Shown in pieces: positions 48,041 through 59,916 of a stretch of 64,000 nucleotides of DNA. The notes beneath the pieces are model-generated. The model was not told the origin of the DNA. It ran no database searches and saw nothing but the letters and a program-made list of their open reading frames with translations. Position 1 is the stretch's first letter. The number at the start of each line of letters is the position of its first letter. Source of the stretch: Paramarasmius palmivorus (taxonomy: Eukaryota; Basidiomycota; Agaricomycetes; Agaricales; Marasmiaceae); assembly GCA_037176845.1 (NCBI GenBank), contig JAYKXP010000065.1, forward strand, positions 62,001 to 126,000, given 5' to 3'. Made by a program: the position numbers and the translations under genes.

Positions 48041-49367
48041 TCAACTTGTGCCAGAACTCTCCGAATCCAACGACCCGTCTTGCTCTTGCTCTTGATTTTG
48101 CCTTGAGATGTCCAACACCGACTTGAAAACCGCATCAAACCTCTCCAACGCCTTGATCATCGACGGCCTATCCTCCATCATCCACCGACTAAACTCATCG
48201 AGCTCGTGCCAACCATCAACAACCACCTCTTCTTTATCCATGAGCATACGAACCGTATAGCCTATAGCCCAAGCGTCTGCTTTCCATGGGTCATACAATG
48301 GTGGTGGATCTCCTTCCTCGGTTTCCTCCCAATCAAACCATTTCCTCACCTCTGGCGCTACACACTCGTAAGTCCCAGCAGAGCCTTCAAGCACGCACGG
48401 CGGCTTCCCATACATTACCCAACCCAGATCAATCACCGTTAGATCTGAAGTACGATGGTCCATAGCAAGATTATGTGGCTTTATATCGAGATGACATAGA
48501 TTATGAGAATGTAGGAACTGAATAGCTTCGATAAGTTGCCGGGTAATGACGTGGAGCCTGGTACCCGAAAGACTGCGGCCATTGACTGCGTTCAGGTCAT
48601 AGCCATAATCAGGCATTGCAATGAGGTGTTGGCCAGTGGGGAGGAGATATGGGGGTAGAACGAGAGTGGCGATGCGATGAGAAGACGGACTCAAAGGTTC
48701 GAGAGTTTTGAAAGTTTCCAGTTCGTCGTCGCCGACAAGCTTACACCACACGCTAGTGTTCAAGGCCCCTATATACCCGGGGGCAACACGCGCCTGTACG
48801 TTGGAGCAGGAGGTTATATAATAACTATCCCGGAGTATTGAGCGACTCACTTTATGACCCAGCGGTATAACCTCGCCATCCCGTTCGTTCAAATACAAGA
48901 CGACCTCCTTGGACAAAAAACGTTGGTCTCCTTCTTCTGAAAGCTCATTAATCGGTAATGGCTCCTCCACAACTAGATTGAGACACGATCCATCCGAAGG
49001 GAGAGCACGTCCAGCACAGTATCTCGTCGTCGCACTGAAGGAGCGAAGAAGGCGGAGGTCCGTTAAATCTTGACGGCGTGGAACAGTCTCCATGTCGGTT
49101 ATGGGAACTGGGTTCCGCGGAGAAAGATAGCGTAGGTCTCTGGGCTTGTAAGGGCGTATGATTTCTTGGATGTCAGGCGGAATATCGTGGTTGCCGGAGT
49201 AGAAAATGTCCTCGAAAAGGTCTTTGATGAGGAGCCAGTGGGGTATGTCGACGCGGATGAGTTTCCTGTCGAATAGAAGAATGACAACTGTTGAACAGAA
49301 TAAGAAACCAACCACAAATACATGAAAATTGAGACCTACGGGTTTGCGGTTGCCTGTTAGGATCCAT
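48041..49367 (-). CDS. Kinase-like protein K2
   Basis: ATG at 49367 (MDPNRQPQT), one intron, then 'LVILLFDRKLIRVDIPHWLL', 'IIRPYKPRDLRYLSPRNPV', 'YCAGRALPSDGSCLNLVVEE' and 'QRFLSKEVVLYLNERDGE'. A 60-nt stop-free intron (about 48793-48852) interrupts at 'LGHK'. Then 'SVWCKLVGDDELETFKTLEP', 'LIAMPDYGYDLNAVNGRS', the catalytic loop 'HLDIKPHN', the metal motif as DLG ('VIDLGWVMYG') rather than DFG, 'TYECVAPEV', and 'DPWKADAWAIGYTVRMLMD'. Stop at 48041. It has a kinase C-lobe with catalytic Asp, Asn and the DLG Asp, but no clear glycine loop, so it may be an atypical kinase or pseudokinase. Intact, unlike K0 and K1. It faces P2 tail to tail. Confidence 0.78.
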
Positions 49368-50285
49368 GGTATCTGGCAGGAAGACCAAGGATCAGATTCT
49401 TATCAAACTATCTGAATGACTCGAAAAGAACCCTTGCGCAGCTAGTACTACTAATTCGATCTGGCTCGACAAGGAATCACCGATGACATGAGTAGTGCCA
49501 ACTCAGATCACTTCTCAATCTTTCGGGAGACTGTCCTCATGATGAGTAGTTGTTGAACATCCGAGATGCGTCGAGCATACCTGTAATTCCTTGTCGGTGG
49601 CGTTGATTCGGCGTGCCAAGGTTGCAGGAGACAGCGGAGAGAGGAAAAGTCCAGGGCGCGGAAAAGTGAGAGCGACCCTGGCGCGACTCTTTCTTCTTCC
49701 CACCGTTATTACCGTCAGCCCCAAGCTTGCAAGCAGCAAACCGATGTACGAGGCGGTGTATAGCACTTCGCCTCCAGTGCTCAGCATATACTACTTTTCA
49801 TCATGATAACTTGTCTTCAGTGGCGTCAACGGTCGAACATCCAGCAGCATGCGGCGCAAGTCTTCTCAATCCTAGGACCCGTCACCTGGATAGCAACCGT
49901 GAAATCAGTTATTGATATTCGGTCATTCTTTATGTGCTCCCGAGCGTGTTTTCCAGGCCGTTTCAAGATCTCGGGGACCGGCAAGGCACCTGGGACGGAT
50001 TCTTTCGAGAGTGCAACATTCAGGCTCCAGGTCGCAGTCTTAGGCCTCAGGCCTCAGGTCCCGGAAGATCACCTTCGGCATTCTCACATCTTAACTGGGA
50101 ATCCCCGTGCGCAACTGCCTACACCGCCCAAAATGCTGTGTTGCTTTCTTCATGAAAGGATGTCGGTTCTCGGCGCTGACGCTGTATGATTCTCACTGTC
50201 ACTTCATTTCAGGGTGATATATGTATATATACACTATTTTCTCCCCAAACCTTCCCCTCGGCATGGCGCATTGACACCCTACGCA
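49368..50285. other. Intergenic with one unresolved minus-strand exon
   Basis: A minus-strand frame at 49581-49787 reads 'VLYTASYIGLLLASLGLTV' (one TM helix) followed by a basic stretch and ends at a gtatgc donor. It may be the first exon of a small membrane protein, but no second exon was found. A duplicated 'cctcaggc' occurs at about 50045. Promoter of the gene at 50286 lies at the end. Confidence 0.35.
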
Positions 50286-51709
50286 ATGGATAACCGAAGC
50301 ACACCCCTTCTACATCTTTTCTTTTCCCTCCAACTGATCGCTCTTGTCGGCCTTGTTCTCATACTTGCAACAGTCATTTTATCGGGAGGGATTAGCAGGA
50401 GGCATCCGACGTGGATTAATTTCATTATCGCATGGATCATTTCGTGTACGAGCTATATGTATGTTTTTTGCGTTCATCTCTCTTATCGCATACTCAAACT
50501 GACCTGTGATTTCACAGCCTATTGCTTGGACACCCACTGTCCTGGAATCCGCCGTACGAACTATGTCTAGCTCAAGCTGCACTGGTTTATACTGTTCCTT
50601 CCCTGTGCGTCATCACAAGCAAATTTTCATGCCTCAACTCATTCCAAATGACACACACTCTAGAGCAGCCGCGGCGACATTCGCACTCATCTTGCACGTA
50701 AGTCTATTCATTCCATCCCTCAACTGCATTCCAACTCAGGCGCTGTACAGATAACAATGTTTTTTCGTGCATCATTCTCGTTACCGGACTCTAATTCGAG
50801 GGCACCATACCTAACATTCTGGGTATGCACTCCTCCTTTTGGGTTTGGTATTGAAGGCTGAATGAACATTACACTCCAGCTTGTTGCGCTCCCATATATC
50901 CCTGCGATCATCATGTTCGGCTATTCTCTCGGTGTGGGCTTGAAAGACCCCGAAGGTGTAACTAGGCTCGAAAGTGGAATGTACTGTCATCTAGACAACG
51001 GATTACCGTGAGTCTACCACCTTACACCATCTCAACAGCACATGCTAATTGAGAATACCAGTGGCAAACTGTCATCCGCTCTCGTTCTCGTCTTTACGTC
51101 GCTCTGTATACTGCTCGAACTCTACCTTCTATGGAATGGCGGAAACGGCCTGTCAATGTTTGGCCACGTCAAAGCAACGTTGATTAGGGTACTGGGGTTT
51201 AGTGCATTTGTAATAGTCGCTGTCGTGTAAGTTGTTGGACAGCTCCCTTTGGTGTGCTCACGTAAACTTTTCCACACAGGTTAAGCCTCATATTCTTCTT
51301 CGCAGACGACCACGGTCCCGCGCTTAGTATCATCATTGCACTCGGTGAGCGCATTGTTCTTGTTCGCCCTTAGATCTCTTTGCTGATGTACCTGACGGAT
51401 AGTACCTAATGCCGCTGTCTTAGTCTTCGGGACACAAGATGTAAGCCGTTTCTTTCCTTCCGAGCTGTATGACAACTGACGCTCAGATTGATAGGATCTC
51501 CTTCGTGCCTGGGCTTCCCTCTTTCGCTCCATCTTCACTTTTTTACGACCCAAAAGGACACAAACCTCTTCTGATGGTGTCTCTATTCCCCTCTCACAGC
51601 CAACGCCTTCTTCATCTCCGGTTATCTTGAATCATGGCCCTGGATTTTCTTCACGTACATCTCAGGTTTCGGATACTTCGCGCACCTCAACGATTGTCAC
51701 CAAGTGATG
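50286..51709 (+). CDS. Seven-TM-like membrane protein (GPCR-like)
   Basis: Multi-pass plasma-membrane protein resembling agaric receptor-like proteins; ligand unknown. ATG at 50286 (MDNRSTPLLH). TM1 is 'LQLIALVGLVLILATVIL' and TM2 'INFIIAWIISCTSYM'. Then 'LGHPLSWNPPYELCLAQAAL' leads into TM3, and 'AAAATFALILH' and 'LVALPYIPAIIMFGYSLGVG' are later helices. An extracellular-type loop carries 'GMYCHLDNGLP' with a Cys that can pair with that of 'ELCLAQ'. 'LSSALVLVFTSLCILLELYL' and 'VLGFSAFVIVAVVLSLIFFF' follow. The Ser/Thr-rich cytosolic tail ends 'TSRTSTIVTK', stop 51709. About nine short introns; all junctions tried were in phase. Confidence 0.72.
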
Positions 51710-51923
51710 TATATGTACATATAGCAATTGTAACACAAATGTAGCCTTATATATGTTTAACTCACTGCGGTGATTAAACAGGTGTAACCAAGGGTCACCG
51801 GCCGGTTACCACTTGAGTTTGAGACGACTGCAACAAGTCAGCCTCTGTCAGCCTAGGTCTCGAATAGGAGGAAGCGAAAAGCCCACCGTCACACGGGAAG
51901 CCACCGTATGCGTTTGCTTCTGA

Positions 51924-53330
51924 TCACTCCCACCATCGTTCCGCGACTCCCATATGTAAACGAACGTTCGGCAACCGACTTGTCTTAGGAAACACCTCGC
52001 CAAAATCCCCCGCGATAACCCATCCCGCTGGTTCATCCAAGGATGTGATTTCAAGCGTCACATCGATGTGGTGCTGTTCCCCAAAGTTTTGCAGCTGGGT
52101 ACATAGATACGGATCGAGTGTATCTCTGATAGCTGGATCGTCATGAATTCCCACATAATTACCAGACATTATCGTTTCTCGGTGCCAAAGATTGAGGTGA
52201 AGAGCTTTAAGCTTTGGAGCACGAGCCAAAGTGACAAGTTCTCGTAGGACCCTCTTCACGTCGTGGAGATATATTCCACGGAACACCTGGATAGACAACA
52301 AATTGGGATAATTGAAGGCAGCAAACCCGGTATCTGAGGATGAAATTAGAAAGTATGAGCGTCACGAACAGTCAAACCATACCCAAGGCATCTGTATTAA
52401 CGGCAAGGGATTCGATGCTCGAGCGCTGGCGAGCACTGAAGAAGTCGTCGTAATCGATCGTATATGTCCTCCATCTGAGATCTGTAAGAGCGTACGTTTG
52501 GATTGGTCGATCCATTTGAACCGGTGGGGAAAACATCCAGAGGCAAAGTGAACGAGTGATGCGGCCGCTTAAGCTGAGACGTTGAAGTGACGGGACGACG
52601 GTCGGAGTTCCTCTTTGGGTTGCCTCGGAGGCGAAAACATTCCTGAAAGCTGAGAATGTGGGGTCGGGTTCCTGGAACGAAAGTCCACTATATGGCTCAA
52701 CCCTGTCAATGTCTCCCAGGCATAGCGTCTGGATATTAGGAGACCGAAAGCCCAGCAGCGTACCCAGTGCGCTTCTGCTCGAGAAGACAAATCCTTCGAC
52801 GATAAGGGTCTCCAGCTTCGAGTTGTTACTGATGAGGCGGAGAAAAGGTTCTATGACCACCATCCCGCTCGTCATCTTCAGGAAGCGGAGACCTCCGAAT
52901 GCCGACGTGGTGAACATTATCGATTGCATAGTAGTCTCGATAAACTCTTTGCTCATGCAACTATCCTCTGTCTGCAGAGAGAACCGCCTAACATGAGCAA
53001 GAAGATCCGGGATGCCTCGAAGGAATTCGATGAAGTCTGTCGAATAAGCTCGCGTTTTGGCTTCGGAAAACTTTGCAGGTAACCGAAATATCATCGAAGA
53101 AAAAAGACGTCGGAAGCTTTCGGTTCGCCAGGTTTTACATGTGAGCGAACACGACTTCAATGTCGGGGTTGATGCGACACAAAGGTAATCAAAGATGATG
53201 GAAACGACCTCGAGTGGAACTCGTTGATTGACCTGTACTGCTGATGGTTCAATGTAGATGTTGGCTCTGTTGACAAGATTTAGTATCGAGAGACGAAACC
53301 CTGCTACTATATCTCAGACACCGCACCGGG
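51924..53330 (-). CDS. F-box-like protein
   Basis: N-terminal F-box-type segment 'VPLEVVSIIFDYLC' and 'TLKSCSLTCKTWR' (near 53120-53215), followed by a leucine-rich, repeat-like region of the kind seen in agaric F-box proteins: 'FLRGIPDLLAHVRRFSL', 'LRFLKMTSG', 'LETLIVEGFVFSS', 'IQTLCLGDID' and 'LQRLSLSG'. One intron at about 52320-52375, then 'NLLSIQVFRGIYLHDV', 'KLKALHLNLWHRE' and a stop at 51924. F-box proteins join SCF ubiquitin ligases as substrate receptors. The start codon is not resolved: no ATG is in frame directly upstream, so a small 5' exon (perhaps the ATG at about 53333) is needed. Confidence 0.7.
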
Positions 53331-53333
53331 ATC

Positions 53334-54106
53334 CATTCGTCTCAAGGTAGCTCATTCCTTTATATTTCGGGTTTTGCTGATAGAATCTCTGCGTTCAATT
53401 GACACGGCTGCAGCACCGCGTTAAATTGCACTCGTATGCCAACGATGCCTGGATTTCCGGACAATTTTCATTGGTTAGTCCCATATTACGATGTTAAAAT
53501 AAAGTCATACCTGTAAGTAGTTGCTCGAAGATTCTTGAAGCCTGAAGCTTGAGTCTGATCAAAGGTATAAGGAAAAGGGTGTCCTCTCATGCTTGTGCTA
53601 ACTACCCGAGGCCAGAATAGAGCAAGCGGCCCGAGTTGTCCGGAGTGATGAAACGCATCCTGCCCTTTACCATAGCTTTACCGTGACTTCCACTAGTAGT
53701 GAGAAGAGATCGGTTTCGCTGGTTCAAAGCCCCCGTCAGCTCACTTTATTTGCAGGGCTTCGTACTGTCATTGCCTCGAATCTACTGTATCATGGTGGTC
53801 TCAAACGCGCCGCTGATGCTCACGCGACGAGGGTTTTCTTCAGGACTGGCAGGCCATAACGAATGGATACCTGGAGCATCCTCTCATAAAGGATTGTTTC
53901 AAGACTAAGCCCACGACAGGACCTCTACACAAGGATACACGTTTCGTTTCTCCTGTCACCAACAACAGGCAAGTACACAGCAAAGCTTGCTGTAACATAC
54001 AGCTTTCCAGTTCTTAGCTCACATCACACTCCATTCTGCCCTTTGTCCATTACCTCCACTGTCTCCTCCTTTCTCCCTGATTCTCTCCTTCCAGACATTC
54101 CCCAAC
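53334..54106. other. Intergenic upstream of H5
   Basis: No gene supported. CT-rich stretch at 54010-54100 is likely the H5 5' UTR/promoter. Confidence 0.4.
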
Positions 54107-55750
54107 ATGCCCTATGGTATAACCTCGAAGACGATACAGGGTGGAACCTTTAATGACGTTGGCCGAGATCAGACGAACAACACTAACTGTAGCGTTGTTG
54201 GAAATCATATCCAAATCGAATCAATATCCGTTACCTGTCCTGATACGGATCAAGCACAGGTGAAGCGAACGATGTATGACGAGGTGGATGGAATGGTTGC
54301 TCGGATGGATACGCGATCGACTCACTGCTTTGTAGTTCCGCCAGGTGCTCCTCGGCGATGTCAAAGCGCTGAAGAATATACACCATGAAGATCTTTCTGA
54401 GTATGAGTGGCAACTTCGGGAAGGCAGGATTTTGGGACGTTTGAAGGCCCTTGTAACGACCCAAACTGTTCAACTATTCCCTTACGGAGAAGCTCAATTC
54501 ATAGTCGTCAAATACGAAGGCGACGACGCTGAGAAGGCCTGGAAGAACGACTTCCGGGCGTTCTCAGAAATACGGTCAGATTTCATTCATGTAATCCACT
54601 CTATTCATTCATAATCTTATAAAGAGATCCCGGCTCACCTCAACTATTCGCTATCAACCTTTCAAAGATACCGATGTTGATGTTTCATGGTGAGGTACTC
54701 CTGTTCTTTGTTCCCAGTGCGTATTTTGACACTACTCGCAGACACGGGCCATTCACCGATAAGGAGTATGCAAGTGAAGGATTTGGGCAAGCTTCTCTGG
54801 AGACTCTCATTTATCTTTGAGGGTGTTGTCGCGAAATGTCAGTATTAGATAGCCATTCTTCCTTCTCAATGTGTATTCTGACCGAATCTGTAGTTGGATA
54901 CATGTAGGACACTGTCAATTTCAACTTTGGGTCAGCGATGATGACGTTTTTGTGAATAGGCGGATCGCGTGGTTCAATGGTGCAGCCTACTTGATCTTTC
55001 TATCTAGAGTGTAGTCTGACGAAATGTACAGATGATGATCTTTCAGAGAGCATGAGGGATCCGGTGAGGCAACTGGATTTGTCCTGGAAGAGACTTCGAC
55101 GTGGATCAAGCCTTAAGGAACGGGATCAAATCATCCAGCGCCTTTTGCACCTCTTACATATTTGGGGGCTGGACATTGGCCGTGAGTTGGACGAAGAGGG
55201 TTGGAGACGCGTGAAGGTTAAGGAATCAGGTACCCTCGATGGTATGTTATCCATTTAACTCGTGCTTGATTGTTATGCTCGTAATACATGCCCTAGAACT
55301 GAATGACGACCAAGATTTATCAAACATCAGCTCATGTAGTAATAAAACTACACCTATCCATCCCATGTCTAACTTGTTCAATGAACCCCAACGAAGTGAA
55401 TCAGGTGGTCCCTTGGATGTCGACCAGTATGACCGTAAGCACTTAGCTGCTGACCTCTGACAGTTAAGTGCTAATCCCAGTGCCCATCTTAGGCTTCAGC
55501 GCAAGATTGGCTCCACACTCCGGCTCATCCCCTTCCAAAACCTGGAAACACCCCTCCCCTATCTCTGTTGCAGGTAGTGGTATTTGCAAACGCAAGTGGA
55601 ATAAGTCGGCTTCAGTACGGAAACTGGACCCCTTTGCTAGGATCAGGGCCAACAAACGCTTCAAAACAGCATCATTGAAGAAGCAACGGCTGCTCGAGAA
55701 CGCACGAAAAAGGCCGGGGCTTCAGGGGAGAAAGCTGAGCCATCAGTGAG
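54107..55750 (+). CDS. Divergent H-family member H5, possibly truncated
   Basis: Same opening architecture as H1-H4 with low identity. ATG at 54107 gives 'SKTIQGGTFNDVGRDQTNNT', a variable stretch and 'MYDE' at a GT donor (54285). Exon 2 has 'VLLGDVKALKNIHHEDL', 'TVQLFPYGEAQFIVVKYEGD' and 'AWKNDFRAFSEI'. The next exon has 'SPQLFAINLSKIPMLMFHG'. After about 54700 the large middle exon of H1-H4 cannot be recognised. A short 'DDDVFVNRRIAWF' (about 54940) may correspond to the 'LLINRLTRF' region. Later pieces are 'MRDPVRQLDLSWKRLRRG' (55052 on) and a basic C-terminal exon with 'WNKSASVRKLDPFARIRANK' ending at 55750. Either a shorter relative with a new C-terminus or a decaying copy. Confidence 0.55.
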
Positions 55751-56433
55751 ATCCAGCACGACTGACTTGGAGGCTAAGGTGCATGTGCACGTAGGCTAGC
55801 TTGTGGTCCTTCAAACGTACTCGTCTCGTTTAATCGTTACTCAGGCTCGGTCTACTTTCATCGCAATGACAAGATTCATCTCTTAAAATACGCATTACAA
55901 TATGGCAGTTTGGACGTACACGGAACCATAGTTCGCGGGGCATATCATACTCCTTCATCAGCGTGATGTGTATGATGGGCGCGCTTCCGAACTATGACAA
56001 TACCCCCAACATACCATCCTTTCGCAATGAACGACAAGCGACGCGACTTATCCTCGCAAGTCGCGGTGCTACTGCTGCTCGTAGGTTTGACTTGTTACAT
56101 CAGACTTGTACATCTTGAGCGAGAAGTGAATGTTAGTGAGCGTAGATGGTGTGAATAGCCCAAGAACAGTGGCTGAAGCGAAGTGTTCGCTTATGAAACC
56201 GCAACCGTTGGATAGCCTAGACAGAGTCCTTACACGATGAGGTATATAGGCTTCCGTGGAATAACCAAGGCGAAAGGAAGACTAAGAGCAGCAACGGATA
56301 TAATTTAGCCCGAACTAGAGCGTACGACGATGACTTCCTTGGAGAACTTTGAACAACGATATTCTATGACTTCGAGTGTACATAGCGCTAAGTCAGATGA
56401 TAGATAATTAATCATTCGCGAACTAAGGTGTCC
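55751..56433. other. Intergenic, nothing recognised
   Basis: No coding signal or repeat recognised on either strand. Confidence 0.4.
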
Positions 56434-56829
56434 TCAAACACGAAGAGAGGATCTTTCCATGTGTCCTAACGAGCTTCCCAATTGACTCAGCGTCTGGAGT
56501 AACTCTAGGTCCCCCTGCGTCATGATTGCCTCTGAATCTTGTCGTTTCGCTCTGATATTCGATGATGACGGGTTCGTGAACGGTGTCCCAATGATTGGAT
56601 AGACGGTGCCCGGGGCAGGGAGAGTATCACTTGCAAAGTAGTTGCGAATTGCAAGGGCGGTGCGAAGAGAAGGGCCAGATATCGAGCAGTGCTAATACAG
56701 GTATTAACCAGTCAGTGCCTAGATCGATACAATGTGAGGGATGCTGAGTGAGACTTACGCCAGCAGAATCCTGTTGAAGCAGATTCGGGGAATGGTTGCG
56801 AAGTGCTTTCGGCGCTGAAAGGGTACCGA
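56434..56829 (-). pseudogene. 3' fragment of a third TAP-like hydrolase
   Basis: Last two exons only of a hydrolase like those at 1333-6391: 'SAPKALRNHSPNLLQQDSAG', a 40-60 nt intron with gtaagt, then 'HCSISGPSLRTALAIRNYFA' and 'TVYPIIGTPFTNPS', with a stop at 56434 after 'SSLRV'. The nucleophile and Asp parts are absent. The upstream side runs into retrotransposon sequence. It is 50 kb from the intact pair. Confidence 0.75.
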
Positions 56830-57990
56830 GCTGCTGAGCTCGCCGAGGCGAGGCTCTCAGCGAGTATTCGCTGCATGAGTGATAAGCCACTGTTGTAGTG
56901 GGGGTGATGTTTTATGCCTCGTCGTTTGGCGTGACTAGGTATCGTACCGAGAACGTGACGTGGTCGCTCGGCCTCGTTGATGAAGTGGAAGAATGGGCGA
57001 AGGTTTCGGTGGTGTGCAAGGAGTGGTCGTAGTGAGAGGGTTCGGGTCCGACATAAACGTTCTCGGGCTTTACGATAAGCAGGGCACTGGAGTAGGTAGT
57101 GTAGGACTGTCTCCGGCTGTCTTCTGCAGTATGTCCACAATGGAGAGGATGACTTTCCGATTCGGTGGAGGTGTTTGTAGACCATTCGGAGCTGTGTGAG
57201 TAGGCTTGTGTGTTTCTTGGGTACATTCGGGGTACACAGGGGATTTGTAAGTTTGCGGTAACGGCGAGACGCTTTACATTGCTGTTCTTCCGTCGATCAT
57301 TTGCGAGCTTCGGGGCTCTCGTGGACGTTAGGAAGGTGGTGTCATGTTGGGCGAGAAGTGTTTTCCGAAAGGTTCTTAGTGTCGACGTTTGGGTCTTTGG
57401 GGGTTCTTTGCGCAGGGAGTCGCTCGCCCATCGAGCTCCTCTTCATATATCCTCCTCCTCCGTGCCTAACCTGTATCTCGATTCCCCGTATTCCTCCTCT
57501 CCTTTATAGAGCACTGCTGCTCCTATCCACCCATCTATGCCAGACCCGTCTGTGAATACCCTCCATGTAGTAGTGGTGTCCTCGTATTCCTTTGACTGCC
57601 TGTTCCTCCGACATCTCGACATGGGTGCTAAAACCTGGATTCCAGTGTGCGTATGTAGAGGCGGACTGGGTATCTTCGCTCCATCTCCGCGGGTTTGAGT
57701 GAGAATGTGTGGATGACTCGTGGAGAGAGGATTGGCCTTGAAAATAGCTTGTATCCACACTCCGAACACAATGCAACTTGTATCATCCCGTCGTACTCCC
57801 AAATTCTCAATCCAACCAGCCCTTATTGGAATGTCCGAAGTGCGGGAAGGAGTTTGGAAAGACCGTAAAACGGAGTTCGTTGCAATCGCATATGAGGTTG
57901 AAGACGTGCAGTATGTCATGCTTTATGTAGGCCTTCAAGTGATCCCAGGGCACTCTAACCTCCTTCATGCAGATTTACCTTCCACTCCTT
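56830..57990 (-). mobile_element. Non-LTR retrotransposon (LINE) remnant, 3' part
   Basis: Minus strand. From 57990 down, fragments of the end of a reverse transcriptase, then an RNase H start 'WRVFTDGSGIDGWIGAAVLY' (about 57500-57560) with the catalytic Asp of TDGS. Further down is the C-terminal zinc-knuckle region 'HLHRIGKSSSPLWTYCRRQ' and 'HYLLQCPAYRKARERL' (57040-57170). Frames are interrupted several times, so it is inactive. It abuts the hydrolase fragment at about 56830-56880, suggesting insertion into, or 3' transduction next to, that gene. Confidence 0.8.
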
Positions 57991-59014
57991 GCCCAGGCTA
58001 GCCGAGTCCCTGTTAATCTGCTCCTCCAGCGTGACTGCTCATACAATGGATGAAACTTTGAAGAAACATATCCCCTGCACATAGATAGTCCCCATTCAAT
58101 AAACGTGCGTCCTTTAAATTCTCCTTTGATACATATCTCACACTATACGACAGGTATCTGCTCTTCCCGTTGTTCTCGAGAGAGCATGCTCAATCTAGAC
58201 ATCGGCATCAATAAGACGATGTTGTCGACCTGGCTCGAGCGAATTCCAGACCGCATGTGGCCTGAGACTTGACGACCCTCAAGATGTCGTTCAAGCTTCT
58301 AGAGTTGATTGTAGACATCCGGGTCGATCCAACCAGGCAGCGCGAATACCGTGCTCTCGCTACTCGGAGAAGCCCTCGAAGCCTATGTATATCATGCCCT
58401 TTCAAATTATTGATGTGAGGATGTCGTTGACCCAGCAATTTCAAATTACAGTACCTCTGACACACCTTATACTTGTGCAGAATGGTTAATCGACAATGCC
58501 TCCCCAGCCGTACAGGGATTTGCAGGCCATAGTCAAGAATCCTGTTCTTAGTATGGTTCCCAGAACAGGCATTGTCACAACGGGAAACTGGTCTTCATAG
58601 TGTCCTCGTTTGGCTGGACTCGTATGACCCATGATGCAGAAGGGCGACGCGTCACGAACAGAATTCAACGCACTCTCAATGGACGACCGCAGACTTCTCT
58701 GTCACAGTCGTAGGAACAAGGAAAATGTCGAACCGCCGCCCAAGAGACGACGGATAGGATAGTTCATACACTGTACTATGTCCAGTGTGTGGTTACAGCA
58801 TTCGGATATCAAAACCCTAGTATTCAAAGAGATCTGCAACCCCTTGAGTGAGGGGCGAAGGCAAGAAATCAACGCCGTGGTTACATGGATTTTTTTTTTT
58901 TCATTTACGCGTCCTAAAATCATCGTATACAATCGTTTTATATCATATGTAGCTACGCATCCATCAAGACCTGTCTCGCTGCTTTAGCTCCCGACAATAT
59001 TTGGTAAGTGTCGG
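57991..59014. other. Intergenic, nothing recognised
   Basis: No supported gene. T-run at about 58889-58900. Short frames are without motifs. Confidence 0.4.
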
Positions 59015-59349
59015 CTATTTGCTCTTCTTTTTACCTACATTCGCCTGGCATCAACTGGGAGAAAATGACTACGAGCATGCATACTTACCTCCGCCATTGC
59101 TGACATTGCGACCATTACCATGAGCCTCTTGGAACGTCCCATCCCGCATTGTACGGGTAGTATCTAAGTTGTGGTAAGTGAATTTCACCGCCGCAAGCCA
59201 TACGACTACAACTCACTGTTGTTGTTAGAATTGTTGTTCGTCTGATTCTTGTTCCAGGTTCTCTGGTTGTTGGTAACATTCCCATTATCGTTATAGGTAC
59301 CAGTGTTCGTGAACTTGGGATCGGAGGCGCGGTCAAAGCTAATAGGCAT
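59015..59349 (-). CDS. Short Asn-rich protein, copy 1
   Basis: About 80 residues in three exons. ATG at 59349: 'MPISFDRASDPKFTNTGTYN' then 'DNGNVTNNQRTWNKNQ' and an Asn run. Donor gtgagt at about 59215. Exon 2 is 'TTRTMRDGTFQEAHGNGRN', donor gtaagt; exon 3 is the basic tail GKKKSK, stop 59015. It shares exon 1 ending, exon 2 and a basic tail with the plus-strand copy at 59917. No membrane segment or signal peptide. Asn/Gln-rich and Gly-containing, so possibly aggregation-prone. Function unknown. Confidence 0.55.
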
Positions 59350-59916
59350 GCTGGGTAGACTGTGTGGTCGGAAGTGGTATGGATATTGGTGTAAGAACAC
59401 TGATGTTCAAGGGGCTATTTAAGCTGATTGTGAAAAGCTAGCTTTTTTTCTCCAATTCTAGGGTTGGTCAAATGCCAGCAGTCGTAATCAAAGTTCAAAT
59501 GGTACCTTCTGTGATACTTACGGAGATAGAGTGATGCCTGGTTGTAGCACCAAGTTCATTTCGGAGATCGCCGGGCGAGAGTGGCAGCAGATGTGATAAG
59601 GAATTGAAAGCATCGAGCGCCTGAGTCTATCCAAAACGTGGCATAACACCGCTCAATCAAACTGCCTCCTCATAGCTCCTTGTTGACGCTGTATCGATCT
59701 CCAGAGGGGCCTCTTTTGGGATTCCTTGTCTCCATGCACCATCGTTCCTGTCTATCAATAACTTGGGCTACTGCTGGGAAGCACGACACTCATTACCATG
59801 CGCTCCGTACATTAGTCAAGTCAACGCGTGCTTATCACAAGCTCGAAAGGCGTATAAAAGGCTGTCACTCAGGCAGCCCCAACTGCACGCCACACAACAA
59901 GACGACTACCCTTATT
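59350..59916. promoter_or_regulatory. Divergent promoter region between the Asn-rich pair
   Basis: Lies between two head-to-head paralogues. A clear TATA box (tataaaag, 59853-59860) sits about 60 nt before the plus-strand ATG. A weaker 'tttaaat' lies on the minus strand at about 59417. Confidence 0.55.

Noticed and set aside
48206..48442. Plus-strand frame with 'GYTLVSPSRAFKHARR'-like end, also at 43655
   Set aside because: Antisense shadow conserved only because K1 and K2 are conserved on the other strand.
57720..58001. Plus-strand frame over the LINE region
   Set aside because: Antisense to reverse-transcriptase remnants on the minus strand.
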